Shown: positions 17,271 to 25,657 of the stretch, in pieces | Numbering within the stretch: position 1 is the stretch's first letter | How the letters are laid out: each line of letters begins with the position of its first letter | Origin: Gemmatimonadales bacterium | Lineage (GTDB): Bacteria > Gemmatimonadota > Gemmatimonadetes > Palauibacterales > Palauibacteraceae | NCBI GenBank assembly: GCA_009838765.1 | Contig: VXQX01000093.1 | Span: 1-50,934, forward strand | Length of the DNA: 50,934 nt | Reading direction: 5' to 3' | The notes under the pieces: model-generated | What the model was told of the DNA's origin: nothing | Databases searched by the model: none | The model's input: only the letters and a program-made list of their open reading frames with translations | Translations under genes and position numbers: made by a program

Positions 17271-18095
17271 TCAGTCCATCAGGAGTTCTCGGTTGCGGTC
17301 GCCACGGGCCCGGGCGAGGGAATCTTCGTCGGGGCCGCCTTTCGCCGCCCGCCGACGCGCAAGCCAGCGGTCCTCCCAGACGGGTTCGCGCGTACTGATC
17401 CACGCCGATTCGGTGTCGCGCGCCAGGCCGGTCTCCGCAGCGACCGGACCCACCCGCTCCAGCCAGCGCGCCCGCGCCCCGGCGGCATCCCGCCGCACGA
17501 TTCCGTGCATGGCGAGCGTCCCGCTGAGCGGGTCGTCGTCCGGGCCGAACCCGCGCAGGCACGCGTTCCAGGCCGCTCCGAAGGCTTCGGCCAGCGCCGT
17601 CCGCCCGCCCTCGGCGCTCAACAGGCGAGAGGTCCACCCCTGTCCGTGATCGAAATGGAACCGCTCCTCTTCGAGCAGCTTGCGCACCTTGTAGTGGATC
17701 GGCTCGTAGCGGCTCTCGACCAGCATCTCGAACTGGACCGACAGCGCCGTGTCCCACAGGAAGTTCAGGGCGAGGAACTCCTCCCACGATGCGACGTCCC
17801 GGTCGAGCAGTTCCGAGCTGTGGTACTCGTTGGACGCGCGTTCGTGCTCGAGGGCGGACGGATCGTGGCCGAAGTCGCGCAGCATCGCATAGAGGATGCG
17901 GGCGTGCCCCCACTCGTCCTGCGCCATGGCGGAGCAGGCGATGCCGGCCTCGACGGAGGGCGCCCCGAGGATCCAGTCCGAGTAGCGGATGCCGAGCAGC
18001 CGCTTGTTGTCGGCGAGGGCGAGGATGAGGTTGGCGAGGTGTCCGGACGCTTCCTCCGGCAGGTCCTCCGCGGACCGGAAGCCGCTTTCCGTCAT
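17271..18095 (-). CDS. paaC: Phenylacetyl-CoA epoxidase structural subunit PaaC
   Basis: A 274-residue ferritin-like four-helix protein. PaaC pairs with catalytic PaaA in the ring 1,2-epoxidase that converts phenylacetyl-CoA to its epoxide. Helix motifs are visible: DNKRLLGIRYSDWILGAPS, AMAQDEWGHARILYAML, and EEERFHFDHG. The ATG at 18095 was chosen because the family starts shortly before the NLILALADN helix; an open frame further up overlaps paaB. Its start overlaps the paaB stop by 4 bp and its stop lies 6 nt before the zinc-ribbon gene. Confidence 0.92.
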   Translation of the reverse strand: MTESGFRSAEDLPEEASGHLANLILALADNKRLLGIRYSDWILGAPSVEAGIACSAMAQDEWGHARILYAMLRDFGHDPSALEHERASNEYHSSELLDRDVASWEEFLALNFLWDTALSVQFEMLVESRYEPIHYKVRKLLEEERFHFDHGQGWTSRLLSAEGGRTALAEAFGAAWNACLRGFGPDDDPLSGTLAMHGIVRRDAAGARARWLERVGPVAAETGLARDTESAWISTREPVWEDRWLARRRAAKGGPDEDSLARARGDRNRELLMD

Positions 18096-18340
18096 CGCGA
18101 ATTCCCGGACGCGCGCCCGACCGAATCGCCGAGCGTGAACGGGGCCTGCGGCCGGTTCACCGCCGCGAACGCATCGCGCGGCGCGACCGTCATCTCGAAC
18201 CACTTGGCCTCGTCGTACGTTTGCCAGGCGTAGACGCGCGCCAACTGTTCGTTCGGGGCGGACACCGCGCCCACATGCTCGAAGCGGTCCGCCCGCTTCT
18301 TGCGGGCGAAAACCTCGTAGACCCGTCCGTTCCCGCTCAC
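18092..18340 (-). CDS. paaB: Phenylacetyl-CoA epoxidase subunit PaaB
   Basis: An 82-residue small subunit that bridges PaaAC units in the epoxidase complex. Recognisable core: YEVFARKKRADRFEHVG, then YAWQTYDEAKWFEMTV. The GTG start at 18340 overlaps the stop codon of the preceding DUF59 gene as GTGA, a classic coupling junction. Its own stop overlaps the paaC start. It is slightly shorter than the E. coli protein (about 95 residues), with a divergent Ser/Gly/Arg-rich tail. Confidence 0.9.
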   Translation of the reverse strand: MSGNGRVYEVFARKKRADRFEHVGAVSAPNEQLARVYAWQTYDEAKWFEMTVAPRDAFAAVNRPQAPFTLGDSVGRASGNSR

Positions 18341-18798
18341 GTGACGACTCCGACGGAGCGCAGCAGCTTCCGTCCGCGCGCGGAGATGGCGGCCGTCGTC
18401 CACGGAGGATCCCACCCGGTCACGATCTCGACGTGCCGGATTCCGTCCATCTCCAGCAGGCGCTGCCGCACGTCCCATTCGATGAAGTCCATGCAGGGGC
18501 AGGCGGTGGCCGTGAAGGTGAGGTGGACGGTGACGGCCCCGGTTTCTTCATCCGCCTCGACGCCGCGTACGAGCCCGAGGTCGACGATCGAGATCGGAAA
18601 CTCGGGATCCGCGACTTCGTAGAGCGCCCGCCGCGCCCCTTCCGCGAGATCCGCGGCGGGTTCCGCGAACGCGGGAGGCGGCGGCAGTTCCCGTCCGCCC
18701 TGCGTCTCCCGGAGCACGGCGCCGAAATCCATGCCGGCCTCGTATCGCGGGAGGTGCCGGGGGCCCGCCACGCCGCGAGCGGGGGCGCCGCCGTTCAT
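18337..18798 (-). CDS. paaD: PaaD DUF59 (MIP18-type) domain protein without zinc ribbon
   Basis: A 153-residue protein with a DUF59/MIP18 domain from about residue 55: ALYEVADPEFPISIVDLGLV, then FTATACPCMDFIEWDVRQ with the conserved Cys. PaaD is required for epoxidase activity and is thought to mature its metal or Fe-S centres. Usual PaaD carries a C-terminal zinc ribbon. Here the protein stops after the DUF59 fold (ending GVVT), and the ribbon is a separate gene at the operon end. The ATG (18798) overlaps the paaA stop as ATGA, and its stop overlaps the paaB start. The first roughly 50 residues are poorly conserved, so a downstream ATG (MDFGAVL) is possible. Confidence 0.85.
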   Translation of the reverse strand: MNGGAPARGVAGPRHLPRYEAGMDFGAVLRETQGGRELPPPPAFAEPAADLAEGARRALYEVADPEFPISIVDLGLVRGVEADEETGAVTVHLTFTATACPCMDFIEWDVRQRLLEMDGIRHVEIVTGWDPPWTTAAISARGRKLLRSVGVVT

Positions 18799-19733
18799 GC
18801 CGCGAGCAGCCGCTCGACGGCGAATCGGCTCCTCCGCAGCGAATCGACGTACTGCTCGTTCATCGGGCCGCGCGCCTTCCAGCGCTCGAACACCTGCTTC
18901 CAGGTGATCGTCTCGTTGAAGAGCCAGCGTCGCGCCTCCGGGTCGTACTGGCAGGGAAGCTCGTAGGTCAACTCCACCTCGTCCGTACCCGGGTCGTACT
19001 GCGCGGGAAGGTCGTATCCCAGCTCCTCGCACAGCGGCACGACCGCCTTGAGCCAGGTCCGGCGGAGCTGGTCGTTCGTCATCCCCTTGAGGCGGAAGTC
19101 GAGCTGCGCGTTGTGGTGCTTCCGGTCGTCGGGCATCCCGAACCACTCGACGCCCATCGGGAACATCCAGTCGAGCGTCCGCTGCACCGCTTCCTTCGCG
19201 GCGCCCCCCGCCTCGGCGAAGCGGCGGATCCAGACCTCGCCGTGCCGCAGGTGGAAGTTCTCCTCGAGGCTCACCTTGACGAGGCCGCGCTTGAGCGGCC
19301 CGTAGCTCGTGTTGCGGTGCACGTCGCCCAGCAGCGTGATCCCGGCCCGGTCGTAGAGCGCGTTCGCCGAAACGAGCTCAGCCCAGTTCATCAGCGGCTG
19401 GTCGAAGCCGTAGGGGTGTTTGAAGTGGGCGGGTTCCCGCTCGTAGAGCAGCCAGTGGCGGTCCACGCCGAGATCCTCGAGCAGGCGGTAGGCGATGTTC
19501 GCGTGCCCCAGTTCGTCCTGGATGATCGCCGTGGCCGAGACCATCGTGTTCGTGGACGGAGCGTCGCGGGCGGCCATGAAGTAGGCCGGCGCGCTGATCA
19601 GCTCCGTGTCGCCCTGGACGGTGAGCTGCGTGATGAGCGCCCGCTTGTAGGTCTCCGTCATGTCCTCTTCGGACTCGACGATGAACCCTTCCTGTACCTT
19701 CCGCTGCAGTTCCTCGTCTGTGAAACGTCCCAT
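18795..19733 (-). CDS. paaA: Phenylacetyl-CoA epoxidase catalytic subunit PaaA
   Basis: A 312-residue diiron oxygenase subunit. Metal ligands expected for the family are visible: E44 (GDTEL), the ExxH of DELGHA (E74, H77), and the later EENFHLRHG helix. With PaaB and PaaC it forms the oxygenase that epoxidises phenylacetyl-CoA, the key step of aerobic phenylacetate breakdown. ATG 19733 has a purine-rich site (GGGAGAGG) upstream. It begins the coupled run paaA, paaD, paaB, paaC and zinc ribbon. The reductase gene paaE and downstream genes (paaG, paaZ, paaK) are not in this window. Confidence 0.95.
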   Translation of the reverse strand: MGRFTDEELQRKVQEGFIVESEEDMTETYKRALITQLTVQGDTELISAPAYFMAARDAPSTNTMVSATAIIQDELGHANIAYRLLEDLGVDRHWLLYEREPAHFKHPYGFDQPLMNWAELVSANALYDRAGITLLGDVHRNTSYGPLKRGLVKVSLEENFHLRHGEVWIRRFAEAGGAAKEAVQRTLDWMFPMGVEWFGMPDDRKHHNAQLDFRLKGMTNDQLRRTWLKAVVPLCEELGYDLPAQYDPGTDEVELTYELPCQYDPEARRWLFNETITWKQVFERWKARGPMNEQYVDSLRRSRFAVERLLAA

Positions 19734-19757
19734 ACCGTCGCGCCTCTCCCGCCCCGA

Positions 19758-19774
19758 CCGGGTCTCCCACCCGG
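19758..19774 (-). promoter_or_regulatory. Small hairpin between the META lipoprotein gene and paaA
   Basis: CCGGGT and ACCCGG form a perfect 6-bp stem with a 5-nt loop in the 57-bp gap before paaA. No T-run follows on the minus strand, so it is unlikely to be a complete terminator. It could set relative expression of the paa genes against upstream genes or mean nothing. Confidence 0.3.
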
Positions 19775-19790
19775 AGGGCGAACCGTGAAT

Positions 19791-20786
19791 CTACATTGAA
19801 CTCGCGTCGGGCGAGTCCGGCGTCGAGCCGGGCGCGTGCGAGGCGAGCTGACGTCCGGCCCGGAAACGAATCGCGCCGCCGCGGAGCGCGAGCGTCATCC
19901 GGTCGCCCTCGACCCGGAACGCCCTCACGAGACGAAGCGCCTCGAGCAGGCGCTGCTCGAAGTCCGCCTCCCGTTCCCGGCAGAGCTTTCGCATGGCCGC
20001 TACGCCATAGAAGCGCATGGCCTCCGCCTCGTGCACCCGGAAACTCGCGAAGATCCGATTGCAGCCCGCGAACCCCGCCAACTCCCCGATGACGTCCGCG
20101 TCGGCGCGCGGTTCCGCCCGGAATCTGAGCCTCACCGGTTCTCGCAACTCGCCGAGGGTCGCGCTCCAGTCCCCGCGGTCGAACGATTCAAGTTCCCATT
20201 CGTGCGTGTACAGCGCAGGCGCGGCCGCCGGCGTCCCGTTACCGGCATCGGCGTCGTCGGTCGGCACCTCCTCCCCATCGGCGCCGTCGACGAGCGTGAC
20301 GGAGGTCAGCCCCCGGGTCGTCAGCGCGAAGTACGGCGTCCGGTCGACCGACAGAGGGGCCGTGACCGGGTCGCGTGGCCCGCGAATCCGGACGTTCAGC
20401 CGGATCATGCCATCGAGAATCTCCACCCGGTGAACCTCGATCCGGTCTCCAATGAGGCGGGCGGACACGTCCTGCAGCTGATCGCCGTCCCTCAGCACGG
20501 CATGCAGGGTCAGGAACCGTTCCCGACCGTGATCCGCCGAAAGCACCGCGACCGCGTCGATGTCCGAATCGAAATCGAGATCGCCCTCGGCCGTGAGGAG
20601 GAGCTCGTGCTGCACGTCGTCCTGACCGGTCCCCGTTCCGGCGGCGAGCGTGATCTCGCCACCGTCCAACGTGAGGAACGTCGCGTTTTCCAGCACTTCG
20701 CGAATGGTGGTGTCGGGCCCGTCGTCGCATGCGACGGCCGCGCCCGCGGCCACGAGCAGCACCGCGACCGCGAGATGCCGAATCAC
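19791..20786 (-). CDS. Lipoprotein with META (HslJ-like) domain
   Basis: A 331-residue predicted lipoprotein. The signal peptide has a lipobox-like end (AAVAC, Cys about residue 17). The middle region is acidic and beta-rich. The C-terminal part fits the META/HslJ fold: YTHEWELESFDRGDW, GFAGCNRIFASF, then AAMRKLC and MTLALRGG. META-domain proteins are envelope proteins of unclear role. The GTG start at 20786 gives a clean signal peptide with CGGAG upstream; the open frame above it overlaps the dehydrogenase gene. It lies 26 bp after that gene and 57 bp before paaA on the same strand. Confidence 0.75.
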   Translation of the reverse strand: MIRHLAVAVLLVAAGAAVACDDGPDTTIREVLENATFLTLDGGEITLAAGTGTGQDDVQHELLLTAEGDLDFDSDIDAVAVLSADHGRERFLTLHAVLRDGDQLQDVSARLIGDRIEVHRVEILDGMIRLNVRIRGPRDPVTAPLSVDRTPYFALTTRGLTSVTLVDGADGEEVPTDDADAGNGTPAAAPALYTHEWELESFDRGDWSATLGELREPVRLRFRAEPRADADVIGELAGFAGCNRIFASFRVHEAEAMRFYGVAAMRKLCREREADFEQRLLEALRLVRAFRVEGDRMTLALRGGAIRFRAGRQLASHAPGSTPDSPDASSM

Positions 20787-20812
20787 GGGCTCACTCCGGA
20801 GGAGGCCGGTCC

Positions 20813-22468
20813 TCACTCCGCCTCCATGAACGGATACCGGTAGTCGGTGGGCGGATCGAAGGTCTCCTTGATCGTCCGGGGGGAGACCCAGCGCACGAGG
20901 TTCAGCACGGATCCGGCCTTGTCGTTCGTGCCGCTCGCGCGGCCGCCGCCGAAGGGCTGCTGGCCGACCACCGCGCCGGAGGGCTTGTCGTTGATGTAGT
21001 AGTTCCCCGCCGCGTTCCGAAGCGCCGCGCCCGCGCTGCGAACGGCCTCCGGGTCGCGCGCGAACACCGCGCCCGTGAGCGCGTACGGCGATGTCGCGTC
21101 GACCAGGGAGAGCGTGGATTCCCACTCCGACGCGCGGTACGAATGCAGGGTGACGACCGGCCCGAAGATCTCCTCGCACATCAGCCGGTGCCCGGGATCG
21201 TCCGCTTCGACCAGGGTGGGTTCGATGAAGTAGCCTCGGCTGTCATCGCAGCCGCCGCCGGCGAGAATGCGCGCATCATCGGACTCGCTCGCGTAGTCGA
21301 TGTACGACTTGATGCGGTCGAACGCCGTCCGGTCGATCACGGCGCCGAGGAAGTTCCGGAAGTCCGCCGGGTCGCCCATGCGAAGTTCGCCGGTCATCGC
21401 GACGACCCGGTCGCGCACGTCCTCCCACATCGTGTCGGGCACGTACACGCGGGAGGTCGCCGAGCACTTCTGTCCCTGGTACTCGAAGCCGCCCTGCACG
21501 ATCGCGACCGCGAGCGCCTGCGGGTCCGCGCTCTCGTGCGCGACGATGAAGTCCTTCCCCCCCGTTTCGCCGACGAGTCTCGGATAGGCGTGGTAGTGCT
21601 CCACGTTCTGCGCGACGGATTTCCAGAGATGCTGGAAGGTGCCGGTCGAACCGGTGAAGTGGATGCCGCCGAGTTCCGGGCTCGACAGCAGGACATCGCT
21701 GATCTCCGAGGCGACGCCCGGGATGAAGTTGATCACGCCCGGCGGGAGCCCCGCCGCTTCGAGCAGCTTCATTACGTACCAGGACCCGAGCACGCCGGTG
21801 GTCGAAGGCTTCCAGATCGCGACGTTTCCCATGAGCGCGGGGGACGTCGTCAGGTTGGCCCCGATGGCCGTGAAGTTGAACGGACTGATGGCGTAGACGA
21901 AGCCTTCGAGCGGGCGGTGGTCCATGCGGTTCCGTACACCCGGTCCCGAGATCGGCTGCTCCGCGTGCACGCGCCCCGCGAAGAAGGAGTTGAAGCGCCA
22001 GAAATCGACGATCTCGCACGCGGAGTCGATCTCGGCCTGGATCGCCGTCTTGCTCTGTCCGAGCATGGTCGCGGCGTTGAGCTTCATCCTCCAGGGGCCG
22101 GCGAGCAGCTCGGCGGCGCGGAGAAGAATCGCGGCGCGATCCTCCCAGGCCCGGTTCGACCACTCCGCCCAGGCCTCGCGCGCGGCGTCGATGGCGGCCT
22201 GCGCCTCGGCGGCCCCGGCGATGTGGCAGCGGGCCAGCACATGGCCGTGGTCGTGCGGCATCGTCACGTCGAAAGTGCGCGACGTCCGCACCTCGCGTCC
22301 GCCGATGATCAGCGGGATGTCGATGACCTCGCCCTGCTGGCGGAGCAACTCTTCCTTGAGGGCGGCCCGTTCGGGACTGCCCGGAGCATAGTTGCGGACC
22401 GGTTCGTTGCCGGGACGTGGAATTCCGGGATCCGCGCCCGACTGAACCTCGTCGACAGGTGGTTTCAT
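20813..22468 (-). CDS. pruA: L-glutamate gamma-semialdehyde (1-pyrroline-5-carboxylate) dehydrogenase
   Basis: A 551-residue aldehyde dehydrogenase that oxidises glutamate semialdehyde to glutamate with NAD, the last step of proline breakdown. Catalytic Glu lies in RLVGETGGKDF and catalytic Cys in YQGQKCSATSR. The NAD-site region FTGSTGTF and the C-terminal GQQPFGGGRASGTNDKAG match the single-domain P5C dehydrogenase group rather than generic aldehyde dehydrogenases. ATG 22468 begins a conserved-length N-terminus. No proline dehydrogenase gene is adjacent. It is the first gene of a same-strand run leading into the META lipoprotein and paa genes, and is transcribed divergently from the OmpA-family gene. 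Confidence 0.9.
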   Translation of the reverse strand: MKPPVDEVQSGADPGIPRPGNEPVRNYAPGSPERAALKEELLRQQGEVIDIPLIIGGREVRTSRTFDVTMPHDHGHVLARCHIAGAAEAQAAIDAAREAWAEWSNRAWEDRAAILLRAAELLAGPWRMKLNAATMLGQSKTAIQAEIDSACEIVDFWRFNSFFAGRVHAEQPISGPGVRNRMDHRPLEGFVYAISPFNFTAIGANLTTSPALMGNVAIWKPSTTGVLGSWYVMKLLEAAGLPPGVINFIPGVASEISDVLLSSPELGGIHFTGSTGTFQHLWKSVAQNVEHYHAYPRLVGETGGKDFIVAHESADPQALAVAIVQGGFEYQGQKCSATSRVYVPDTMWEDVRDRVVAMTGELRMGDPADFRNFLGAVIDRTAFDRIKSYIDYASESDDARILAGGGCDDSRGYFIEPTLVEADDPGHRLMCEEIFGPVVTLHSYRASEWESTLSLVDATSPYALTGAVFARDPEAVRSAGAALRNAAGNYYINDKPSGAVVGQQPFGGGRASGTNDKAGSVLNLVRWVSPRTIKETFDPPTDYRYPFMEAE

Positions 22469-22551
22469 GAAGGGATCCCCCTGGGTGAATGGGTCTCGCG
22501 AAGGGAGGCGCAATCTGGCGGCCCGGGAGTGAGATTGAAAGGTGTACGGTG

Positions 22552-22570
22552 CACTGCGTATCGTGCAGTG
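22552..22570. promoter_or_regulatory. Inverted repeat in a divergent intergenic region
   Basis: CACTGC (22552-22557) and GCAGTG (22565-22570) are perfect inverted arms separated by 7 nt. The site lies between pruA (start 22468, minus) and the OmpA-family gene (start 22620, plus), the usual place for an operator. The regulator is unknown. Confidence 0.4.
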
Positions 22571-22619
22571 GACGCGCGCCGGATTCGTTTGCTTGCCGAC
22601 GGGGAAGAGCACGGAAAAC

Positions 22620-24122
22620 ATGGCTTTTGTCAGGCAGAGGCTCCCGGCCCGGCCGCGCCGGCGGCAGGTGGGCCGGCGGCGGTTCGGAGGACTCCTCCGG
22701 GCTGTCCTCGTCGCATGCTTCGTCCAGGGTGCGGGTCCGGCCGCCGCCCAGGAGGGCGCGGGTTCGCTGGAGACCCTTGAGGCTCGCCTCGGCCAGGCGC
22801 GCGAGAACGCGATCCACCTCCTCGCACCGTCTTCGTTCAGGGAGGCCGAGGATCGGCTTGAAGACGCGGCGCGTCGGCTGAGGGATGGGCGGCGGGACGC
22901 CCGGTTCGAGGAGTTGCTGGACGAGGCCGGGCGCTGGCTCGGAGCGGCCGAACGCATCGCGGCCGCGGGCCGGCCGCACTTTGAGGAGGCGCTCGCGGTC
23001 CGGGACGAAGCCCGCGCTTCCGAAGCCGAGACGCGCGCGGTCGAAGGGTGGGCGAGGGCCGAGTCCGAACTGGAGACGGCCGGCCGCCGTCTGGAACGCG
23101 AGGACCTGGAAGACGTCGTCGTGAGAACGGGCCGCGCAACCGTGCTCTACAGGCGGGCGACCCGGGCCGCGCGGCGCGACGAGTTTCTGGGAGCGGCGAT
23201 CCAGGCGCGCGTCGCCGCCATGAACGCGGGCGCGAGCGAGTTGGCCCCGAGGGCGTTCGAGGCGGGCGAGGCGCACCTGGCGCGTGCGGAAGCGGCGATC
23301 GAGATCCTCGCTCCGGTGGAGGGGCCGGCGCGCTCCGGAGAGGCCGCGCTCGCCGCCTTCTCCCGCGCGCACCGCAGCGCCGCTCTGTTCGACAGCGTGC
23401 GCCGGCGCCAGGTGACGGTCGAGCGATTGCTCGACGGGCACGAGGCGGACCTGGCTCGCCTCGCGGAAGCCGCCGATATCGAACCCCTCCGCAGCGAGAC
23501 CGGCGAAACGACCGCGCGCATCGCGGCGGCCATCTCCCGTCTCCGGGCCGACAACGAGCGACTGGGCGCCGCGCTGGCCGACGAACGAGCGCGGACCTCG
23601 GAACTCGACGGCCGGCTGGCCTCGCTGGAGGACCGCCTGGCCGAGTTCGAACGGCGCTTCACGGGAGCCCGGGACGAACTGCTCGCGGTCCGCGAGCGCG
23701 AGGCGCGGCTGCGCGAAGTGCAGGGCCTCTTCACGCCTTCGGAAGGGGAAGTGCTGCTCGTCGGAGACCGGCTCGTACTCCGGCTGTTCGGCCTCACCTT
23801 CGAGCCCGCGCGGGCCGAGATCGACGAGGCGCTGTTTCCCCTGCTCACCAAGGTCCAGCGCGTGATCACGACCTTCCCGGGAGCCACCCTGCGGATCGAG
23901 GGGCACACCGACTCTCAGGGCGGGACGCGTGGGAATCAGGCGCTGAGTCAGCGGCGGGCCATCGCCGTGCGCGAGCACCTGCTCTCCCGAGTGCCCATCC
24001 CGTCCTCGCGCGTAGAGGCGACCGGCCTGGGCGAGGAACGCCCGATCGCGAGCAACGAGACGGAGGAAGGACGCGCGCGGAACCGCCGGATCGAGATCGT
24101 GATCGCCCTGCCCGGGAACTGA
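22620..24122 (+). CDS. OmpA-family peptidoglycan-binding protein with long helical stalk
   Basis: A 500-residue exported protein. The basic N-terminus and hydrophobic core (GGLLRAVLVACFVQG...AAAQ) form a signal peptide. Residues about 45-370 are almost entirely charged and helical with Ala/Glu/Arg heptads, likely a long coiled coil. The C-terminal OmpA domain contains FEPARAEID, LRIEGHTDSQGG, LSQRRAIAVREHL and RNRRIEIVI, the peptidoglycan-anchoring signature. ATG 22620 has GGAAGAG upstream. The stalk length suggests an envelope-spanning tether. It ends 27 bp from the convergent small gene. Confidence 0.88.
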   Translation: MAFVRQRLPARPRRRQVGRRRFGGLLRAVLVACFVQGAGPAAAQEGAGSLETLEARLGQARENAIHLLAPSSFREAEDRLEDAARRLRDGRRDARFEELLDEAGRWLGAAERIAAAGRPHFEEALAVRDEARASEAETRAVEGWARAESELETAGRRLEREDLEDVVVRTGRATVLYRRATRAARRDEFLGAAIQARVAAMNAGASELAPRAFEAGEAHLARAEAAIEILAPVEGPARSGEAALAAFSRAHRSAALFDSVRRRQVTVERLLDGHEADLARLAEAADIEPLRSETGETTARIAAAISRLRADNERLGAALADERARTSELDGRLASLEDRLAEFERRFTGARDELLAVREREARLREVQGLFTPSEGEVLLVGDRLVLRLFGLTFEPARAEIDEALFPLLTKVQRVITTFPGATLRIEGHTDSQGGTRGNQALSQRRAIAVREHLLSRVPIPSSRVEATGLGEERPIASNETEEGRARNRRIEIVIALPGN

Positions 24123-24149
24123 CGCGAGCCGCGGCGGGGCGACGCCGCG

Positions 24150-24368
24150 CTAGTCCGGACGGCCCTCCGCCTGGACCGCGGCGATCACGCCCCACACCGC
24201 CGCTCCCACCGCGAGGCCGGTCCCGACCCAGCGGCCGACCTCCGCCCAGCGCCCGGGTCGTCCGGTCCGCCAGGGTCGCGTGATCTCACTCCGCCAGTAC
24301 TCCACTTCGTCCGAGACGAGCTCCCGGGCCACCTCCGCCGCCGGGCCCGCCAATCGCCGGGCGTCCAC
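24150..24368 (-). CDS. Small membrane protein, unknown function
   Basis: A 72-residue protein from a GTG start lying 6 nt beyond the end of the reductase gene, with a GAGG motif just before it. Residues about 45-65 (GRWVGTGLAVGAAVWGVIAAV) form one hydrophobic helix; the N-terminus is amphipathic and charged. The close spacing suggests co-expression with the reductase. I recognise no family. Confidence 0.5.
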   Translation of the reverse strand: MDARRLAGPAAEVARELVSDEVEYWRSEITRPWRTGRPGRWAEVGRWVGTGLAVGAAVWGVIAAVQAEGRPD

Positions 24369-24374
24369 GCGGCC

Positions 24375-25199
24375 TCAGTCCCCCGGCGGCCTGGAGCCGA
24401 CGAAGTCCTCGCCTCCGTCCACCCGGATCGTGTTTCCCGTCATCCACCCCGTTTCCGGCGCGGCGAGCGCGACCATGCAGCGCGCCACGTCCTCCGGCGT
24501 TCCGAGTCGCCCGTGGGGGTTCTGGGCCGCGGCTTCGGCGATCATGTGTTCGGCGCCGGGGATCTTGCGGAGCGCGGGCGTATCCGTCACGCCGGCCCGG
24601 ATCGAGTTGACGGCAATGCTCTTCGTCGCGAGTTCGAGCGCGAGTTGGCGGCAGTGCGATTCGAGCGCGGCCTTGGCCGCGGAGACGGCGCCGTAGGAAG
24701 GAATCACGCGGTCGCCGCCGGAGGAGGTCATGGCGAAGATCCGGCCGCCTTCGCCCATCAGGTCGCGCTCGAGGAGCCCCTGGGTCCAGTAGACCAGCGT
24801 ATGAGCCATGACGTCCAGCGTCATGTTCATCTGCTCGGGGCTCATCCCGGGAGCGCCGTCGGGCACGAAGGGACGCAGTGTTCCGAAGGCCAGGGAGTGC
24901 ATCAGCACGCGGACGGAACCGGCCCCGGCGCCTTCCGCGATTTCGTCCAGCACCCTGTCCCGCTTCTTCGCGGATGCCGCGTTCACGTTGAAGAACATCG
25001 CACGCCGTCCGCGCGACTCGATCAGCGCCCGAATCTCTCCCACGTGCGCGAGCCCCGCCCTCCGGTCCAGGTGTACCCCGTAGATGTCGTAGCCGGCTTC
25101 GGCGAACGCCAGCGCGGCCGCTTCGCCAAAGCCGCTCGAGGCTCCGAGAATCAACGCGCCGGGCGCAGAATCCGTCACTCGTACGTCTCCGTTCGTCAT
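24375..25199 (-). CDS. SDR-family enoyl-ACP reductase, FabL/FabI-like
   Basis: A 274-residue short-chain dehydrogenase. The nucleotide-binding motif is GASSGFGEA. The active site is Y-x6-K (SYGAVSAAKAAL), the spacing typical of enoyl-ACP reductases (FabI, FabL), not the Y-x3-K of ordinary SDRs. The segment VNSIRAGVTDTPAL resembles FabL. The predicted role is NADPH- or NADH-dependent reduction of enoyl-ACP in fatty-acid synthesis. The ATG is at 25199, and a small membrane-protein gene follows. Assignment to FabL rather than another SDR is probable, not certain. Confidence 0.75.
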   Translation of the reverse strand: MTNGDVRVTDSAPGALILGASSGFGEAAALAFAEAGYDIYGVHLDRRAGLAHVGEIRALIESRGRRAMFFNVNAASAKKRDRVLDEIAEGAGAGSVRVLMHSLAFGTLRPFVPDGAPGMSPEQMNMTLDVMAHTLVYWTQGLLERDLMGEGGRIFAMTSSGGDRVIPSYGAVSAAKAALESHCRQLALELATKSIAVNSIRAGVTDTPALRKIPGAEHMIAEAAAQNPHGRLGTPEDVARCMVALAAPETGWMTGNTIRVDGGEDFVGSRPPGD

Positions 25200-25530
25200 C
25201 CGTTAAGGGCCATCCCGCGTCTCGGTCACGCCGCGGGAGTCGGAGCGCACAGCATAGCCGTCCGCACCCCGGGTCGCACGGTCCCGCGCCCTCCAGCCGC
25301 GAGCGCGAAAACCCGGCGTCGTCGCCGCTCGAACGCCGGCGCAGTGGGGCCCGCCACGGCTTCCGGATCCCCAACGGCGACGCATCCGGCGAGCGGGCCG
25401 CGTATCGGCGGCAATCCATATTTTTTGAAAAAAATCATGCGCGCGCCGATCTTTTCGGGTCGCCGTCACAGCGCGTTCATCGCCGCATGTAACATGCATG
25501 AACGCCGCACGCGAGCGCCCCTGCCATGCC

Positions 25531-25578
25531 GTGGATTAGCGGCACAATCCACACGTGATCGAGAGTTTTGGACGATCA
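25531..25578. promoter_or_regulatory. Two adjacent inverted repeats, possible operators
   Basis: GTGGATT (25531-25537) and AATCCAC (25546-25552) are perfect arms around 8 nt. TGATCG (25556-25561) and CGATCA (25573-25578) are perfect arms around 11 nt. Two such sites side by side in an AT-rich intergenic stretch fit repressor operators or small hairpins. The adjacent gene product looks like a ribbon-helix-helix protein, so autoregulation is one possibility. Confidence 0.35.
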
Positions 25579-25657
25579 TTCAACAGTCACGCAACATTCT
25601 ATTGTACAGCGTTTTACGATCCCATAACACAATCCGTCGATCCCTGAGCGAACGGGC

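Noticed and set aside
25226-25438. A 70-codon minus-strand frame starting in the AT-rich stretch
   Set aside because: Composition is Arg/Ala/Pro/Gly-rich with no fold pattern, no ribosome site; the AT-rich start looks regulatory.
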